The notes beneath the pieces were generated by a model that was given only the letters and a program-made list of their open reading frames with translations, searched no databases and was not told the origin of the DNA. A stretch of 64,000 bases of DNA from Rhodococcus koreensis (lineage in GTDB: Bacteria; Actinomycetota; Actinomycetes; Mycobacteriales; Mycobacteriaceae). The stretch is from contig NZ_FNSV01000005.1 in NCBI RefSeq assembly GCF_900105905.1, positions 930,001 through 994,000 on the forward strand. The letters run 5' to 3'. A program made the translations under genes and the position numbers. Each line of letters begins with the position of its first letter. Positions within the stretch are counted from its first letter, which is position 1. This document shows, one piece after another, positions 59,385-64,000 of this stretch.

Positions 59385-60263
59385 ATGTCCCTGCCGTTCG
59401 CGTCGGTCGTGTGCGCGCTGATCGCGGCGCTGCTGTTCGCGTGCGCGTCGGTCGCGCAGCAGAGTGCCGCGTCCGAGGTCCCCGAGGACGCCGCGTTCCT
59501 GGCCACCCTGCTGCGCAGTCCCCGCTGGTGGGCCGGCATCGTCGGGGACGGCGGCGGCTACGTGATGCAGGCGGTGGCGCTGGCGCTGGGGTCGGTGCTC
59601 GTGGTGCAGCCGCTGCTGGTGACGGCGCTGCTGTTCGCGTTGCCCCTGTCGGCGAAGTTCTCCGGGTACCGGCTCAGCCGCACGACGTGGGCCCTCGCCG
59701 TCGCGCTGGCCGTGGCGCTCGCGATCTTCCTGGTGATCGGCGACCCCACCGAGGGGAACATCGACGCCCCGTTCCGGGAATGGGTGGTGCCCCTCGGCAT
59801 CCTGCTCGCCGTGGTGGCGGCCGCGGCCGCGGCGGGGATGACGAAGATCGACCCCGGGTGGCGGGCCCTGCTGCTCGGCGGGGCGGGCGGCATCCTGTAT
59901 GGGGTGGCGGTCGCGTTCACCAAGTACGTCGTCGAACTCGTCCCCCGCGGGTTGTGGGCGGTGCTGAGCAGCTGGCAGGCGTGGGCGCTGGTCGCCGCCG
60001 GGCTGGCCGGGGTGTATCTGCAGCAACGCGGCTTCCAGGTGGGGCCGCTGTCCGCGTCGCTGCCCGCGCTGACCATCGCCGAACCGCTCGCCGCCGTGTT
60101 CCTCGGCATGACCGTCCTCGACGAACGCCTGCGGGTCGCAGGACCCGGACTGGTGGTGGTCGGCTGCTCGGTCGCGGTGATGCTGGTGGCCACGATCGGA
60201 CTGTCCAGGTCGCAGGCTCAGCGGACATCCGGCATCGCCGCAATTTCCCCGGTATCGTCCTGA
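59385..60263 (+). CDS. DMT-superfamily (EamA-like) transporter
   Basis: A 292-aa membrane protein with 9-10 helices: ASVVCALIAALLFACASVAQ, MQAVALALGSVLVVQPLLVT, ALVAAGLAGVYLQQRGFQVG, ASLPALTIAEPLAAVFLGMT. The repeated helix pattern fits the drug/metabolite transporter family, probably exporting a small molecule. ATG 59385 lies 5 nt after the helicase stop. Confidence 0.85.
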   Translation: MSLPFASVVCALIAALLFACASVAQQSAASEVPEDAAFLATLLRSPRWWAGIVGDGGGYVMQAVALALGSVLVVQPLLVTALLFALPLSAKFSGYRLSRTTWALAVALAVALAIFLVIGDPTEGNIDAPFREWVVPLGILLAVVAAAAAAGMTKIDPGWRALLLGGAGGILYGVAVAFTKYVVELVPRGLWAVLSSWQAWALVAAGLAGVYLQQRGFQVGPLSASLPALTIAEPLAAVFLGMTVLDERLRVAGPGLVVVGCSVAVMLVATIGLSRSQAQRTSGIAAISPVSS

Positions 60264-61703
<1,440 letters not shown>

Positions 61704-62009
61704 GGACTGCATCCTGAAGTGCCGGAGGGTGTCCTGTTCCACGGAACCGGACATCCCCCGGTATCATGGGTCGCTCAACCACACCAGTTCTCGGCGCCGG
61801 ACCCGTCCGGGCCGTCGAGGCCGAACGAGAGGACTCCGGTGCCCGCGGCACCCACATACGCAGCAAGCGCTCCACCCGCCGTCTCCGGGAGTGTCGTCCC
61901 CTCCTGCTCCGTGGAATCGGACTCCGATTCCGCCGGTTCGGAGGGCTCCTCTATCGAGCCGGGTGACAAACCCGGCGACCCCCGTTCCTCCGCTCGGCGG
62001 CGATGACCG
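61704..62009. other. Leader region of the CNNM gene with a palindrome
   Basis: No gene is supported over 306 bp. It holds a 24-bp inverted repeat (61730-61753) with arms TGTCCnGTTCC and GGAACnGGACA, and near the 3' end a GCCGGGT/ACCCGGC hairpin (61955-61975). I did not recognise a known magnesium or manganese riboswitch. Confidence 0.45.
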
Positions 62010-63380
62010 ATGGACATCGCGCTCAGCATTCTCGCCCTATTCGGCTTTCTCGCCCTGACCGCGGGTACCGCGTTGTTCGTGGCGGCCGAGTTCTCCCTCA
62101 CCGCCCTCGAACGCAGCACCGTCGACGCGCACGCCCGCACCGGTGACCGGCGGGCCCGGCAGGTGCAGCACGCGCACCGCACCCTGTCGTTCCAGTTGTC
62201 GGGGGCCCAGCTCGGCATCACCATCACCACGCTGATCACCGGCTACCTGTCCGAACCGGTCCTGGCACGCTTCATCACCCCGGTGCTGTCCGCGATCGGC
62301 TTCAGTGAATCTGCCGCTGCGGCAACGTCTTTGGTGATCGCCCTGATTCTCGCGACCTCGTTCTCGATGGTGTTCGGCGAACTCGTGCCGAAGAACCTCG
62401 CCATCGCGCACCCCTTGCCCACGGCGCGGGCGACGGCCGGGATGCAGGCCGCGTTCTCGCTGATCTTCAAATGGGCCATCAACGGGCTCAACGGAAGCGC
62501 GAACTGGCTGGTGCGACGCCTCGGCATCGAACCGGCCGAGGAGTTGCGGTCCGCGCGGTCCCCGCAGGAACTCGGTTCGCTCGTGCGGACGTCCGCGCAG
62601 CGCGGCGCCATCGACAAGGGCACGGCGCTGCTGGTCAACCGCTCGCTGCGCTTCGGCGAACGCACCGCGGAGGAACTGATGACCCCGCGCGTGAAGATCG
62701 AGACCCTGTCCACCACGGACACGGTGGCCGATCTGATCGACACCGCCGCCCGCACCGGGTTCTCCCGCTTCCCCGTCGTCGACGGCGACCTGGACGACGC
62801 CGTCGGCATCGTCCACATCAAGCACGCGTTCGCGGTGACCGCGCAACGCCGCCGCACCACCCGCCTCAACACGCTGGCCCAGAAGGTGCCGGTGGTGCCG
62901 TCCAGCCTCGACGGCGACGCGCTGATGGAACGGATCCGGTCCGACGGCATGCAGGTCGCGTTCGTCGTCGACGAATACGGCGGCACCGCCGGGATGGTCA
63001 CCATGGAGGACCTGATCGAGGAAATCGTCGGCGACGTCCGCGACGAGCACGACGAACCGGAGATCGACGTCCAGCGGATCGGCGACAGCTGGTCCTGCTC
63101 CGGGCTGCTGCGCGTCGACGAGGTGTCCGAGACCACCGGCTACACCGCCCCCGAGGGGGAATACGAAACCCTCGGCGGTCTCGTGCTCACCGAACTCGGG
63201 CGGATCCCCGACGAGGGCGACGAGGTGCAACTCCCGCTGGCCGAGGGCGCGCACGACCCCGGCGGCCGGTGGGTGGCCACCGTGACCCACATGGACGGCC
63301 GGCGCATCGACCGGGTGCTGCTCACCCCGAAACCCGATCGGACCACCGGCACCGGCAGCGAGGAGGACGACGATGAGTGA
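62010..63380 (+). CDS. CNNM/CBS-domain transporter (hemolysin-C-like)
   Basis: A 456-aa membrane protein: the CNNM (DUF21) domain with three to four helices ([40 protein letters not shown]), then a CBS pair ([31 protein letters not shown]) and a CorC/HlyC domain ([20 protein letters not shown]). Related to Rv1842c and to divalent-metal transport. ATG 62010; it overlaps the next gene by 8 nt. Confidence 0.9.
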   Translation: MDIALSILALFGFLALTAGTALFVAAEFSLTALERSTVDAHARTGDRRARQVQHAHRTLSFQLSGAQLGITITTLITGYLSEPVLARFITPVLSAIGFSESAAAATSLVIALILATSFSMVFGELVPKNLAIAHPLPTARATAGMQAAFSLIFKWAINGLNGSANWLVRRLGIEPAEELRSARSPQELGSLVRTSAQRGAIDKGTALLVNRSLRFGERTAEELMTPRVKIETLSTTDTVADLIDTAARTGFSRFPVVDGDLDDAVGIVHIKHAFAVTAQRRRTTRLNTLAQKVPVVPSSLDGDALMERIRSDGMQVAFVVDEYGGTAGMVTMEDLIEEIVGDVRDEHDEPEIDVQRIGDSWSCSGLLRVDEVSETTGYTAPEGEYETLGGLVLTELGRIPDEGDEVQLPLAEGAHDPGGRWVATVTHMDGRRIDRVLLTPKPDRTTGTGSEEDDDE

Positions 63381-64000
63381 CCTCTTCGGTGTGCTGCTCA
63401 CGTTCGTGCTGCTCGCGGGCAACGCCTTCTTCGTCGGCGCCGAGTTCGCGCTGATCTCGGCGCGCCGCGACCGGCTCGAGGCCCTCGAATCGCAGGGCAA
63501 GAAACGCGCCCGCACCGTGATCCTCGCGGGCGAGAACCTGTCGCTGATGCTGGCCGCCGCGCAGCTCGGCATCACCATCTGCTCGATCCTGCTCGGCAAG
63601 GTCGCCGAACCGGCGATCGCGCATCTCCTCGAGGTCCCGCTGCACGCGGTCGGGCTGCCCGCCGGGCTGCTGCACCCGATCGCGTTCACGATCGCGCTGG
63701 CGCTCGTCGTGGTGCTGCACATCCTGCTCGGTGAGATGGTGCCGAAGAACATCGCCCTGGCGGGCCCGGAGCGGACGGCAATGCTGCTGGTCCCGGTGCA
63801 CCTGGTGTTCATCAAGCTGGCCCGGCCGCTGATCTCGTTCTACAACCTGTGCGCCAACCTGACGCTGCGGTTGCTGCGGGTGGAGCCGAAGGACGAACTC
63901 GACGTCACCGTGTCGGCGGTGGAACTGTCCGAGATGATCGGCGAATCCCGGTCCGAGGGGCTGATCGACGCGGAGGAGCACCGCCGGCTCACCCAGGCGC
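63373..64000 (+). CDS. Second CNNM-domain transporter (3' end off the window)
   Basis: The visible 209 residues are the CNNM domain: [80 protein letters not shown]. The CBS pair lies outside the window. Start ATG 63373 overlaps the upstream stop by 8 nt. Rv1841c-type partner of the preceding protein. Confidence 0.9.
   Translation, partial: MSDLFGVLLTFVLLAGNAFFVGAEFALISARRDRLEALESQGKKRARTVILAGENLSLMLAAAQLGITICSILLGKVAEPAIAHLLEVPLHAVGLPAGLLHPIAFTIALALVVVLHILLGEMVPKNIALAGPERTAMLLVPVHLVFIKLARPLISFYNLCANLTLRLLRVEPKDELDVTVSAVELSEMIGESRSEGLIDAEEHRRLTQA

Noticed and set aside
61704-62009. Magnesium/manganese riboswitch before the CNNM gene
   Set aside because: I compared by eye with the M-box and yybP-ykoY consensus and found no convincing core; only hairpins are present.

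Overview
The window reads as chromosome of a high-GC, mycolic-acid-type actinobacterium, most likely Rhodococcus or a close relative. The signs are a GC-rich third codon position throughout, dense operons with 1-8 nt ATGA/GTGA overlaps, frequent GTG starts, IdeR/DtxR-type iron boxes, and a blaI - M56 peptidase - gnd - guaB1 - CNNM/CBS pair order that I recall from mycobacteria (Rv1846c to Rv1841c). No rRNA, tRNA or CRISPR array was recognised.

Layout. (1) 1-11.1 kb is a catabolic island: enoyl-CoA hydratase, quinone-type reductase, zinc alcohol dehydrogenase, aldehyde dehydrogenase and acyl-CoA synthetase in one leftward operon; a divergent GntR/FCD regulator; a hydrolase plus Baeyer-Villiger monooxygenase operon; and an MFS importer. 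Three copies of a palindrome (consensus CAGRATGCATYCTG) sit in front of the three leftward units and tie them into one regulon. The logic is ketone -> ester -> acid plus alcohol -> acyl-CoA. (2) 11.3-15.9 kb carries a linear-replicon module: a ribbon-helix-helix gene followed by Tap-like and Tpg-like telomere proteins, preceded by direct repeats. (3) 16.3-26.5 kb is a three-level nest of mobile DNA. An IS256-type transposase gene is split by a 9.25 kb element (A). Element A's second tyrosine recombinase gene is itself split by a 6.09 kb element (B), which carries three tyrosine recombinases and a small coiled-coil protein. Removing B joins the two halves exactly in frame (648 codons). (4) 26.7-30 kb is a decaying region: a PLD-like protein, a membrane protein, and remnants of a VOC protein and of an MNT-HEPN toxin-antitoxin pair.

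(5) 30-45.4 kb returns to chromosomal genes: NrdH-like redoxin, Lrp regulator, NDH-2, a manganese/zinc-type ABC transporter (binding protein, ATPase, permease), a universal stress protein with an APC permease, an ECF42 sigma factor with its DGPF partner, a cupin XRE regulator divergent from AzlCD, a metallo-beta-lactamase-fold protein, a second NDH-2 and a thioesterase. (6) 45.5-50 kb is an iron-uptake locus: an FhuF-like protein divergent from two FecCD permeases (the first fused to an N-terminal RDD domain) and an ATPase, with three iron boxes. (7) 50-64 kb holds an MprF-like lysyl-phosphatidylglycerol synthase, the BlaI/M56 pair with a BlaI operator, two DEAD-box helicases, 6-phosphogluconate dehydrogenase, a DMT transporter, GuaB1 and two CNNM/CBS transporters, the last cut by the window edge.

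The strongest unusual signals are the nested recombinase elements, each placed in the most conserved catalytic codons of another mobile element; the tap-tpg-like module; the RDD-FecCD fusion; and several operator/promoter pairs that can be read directly.
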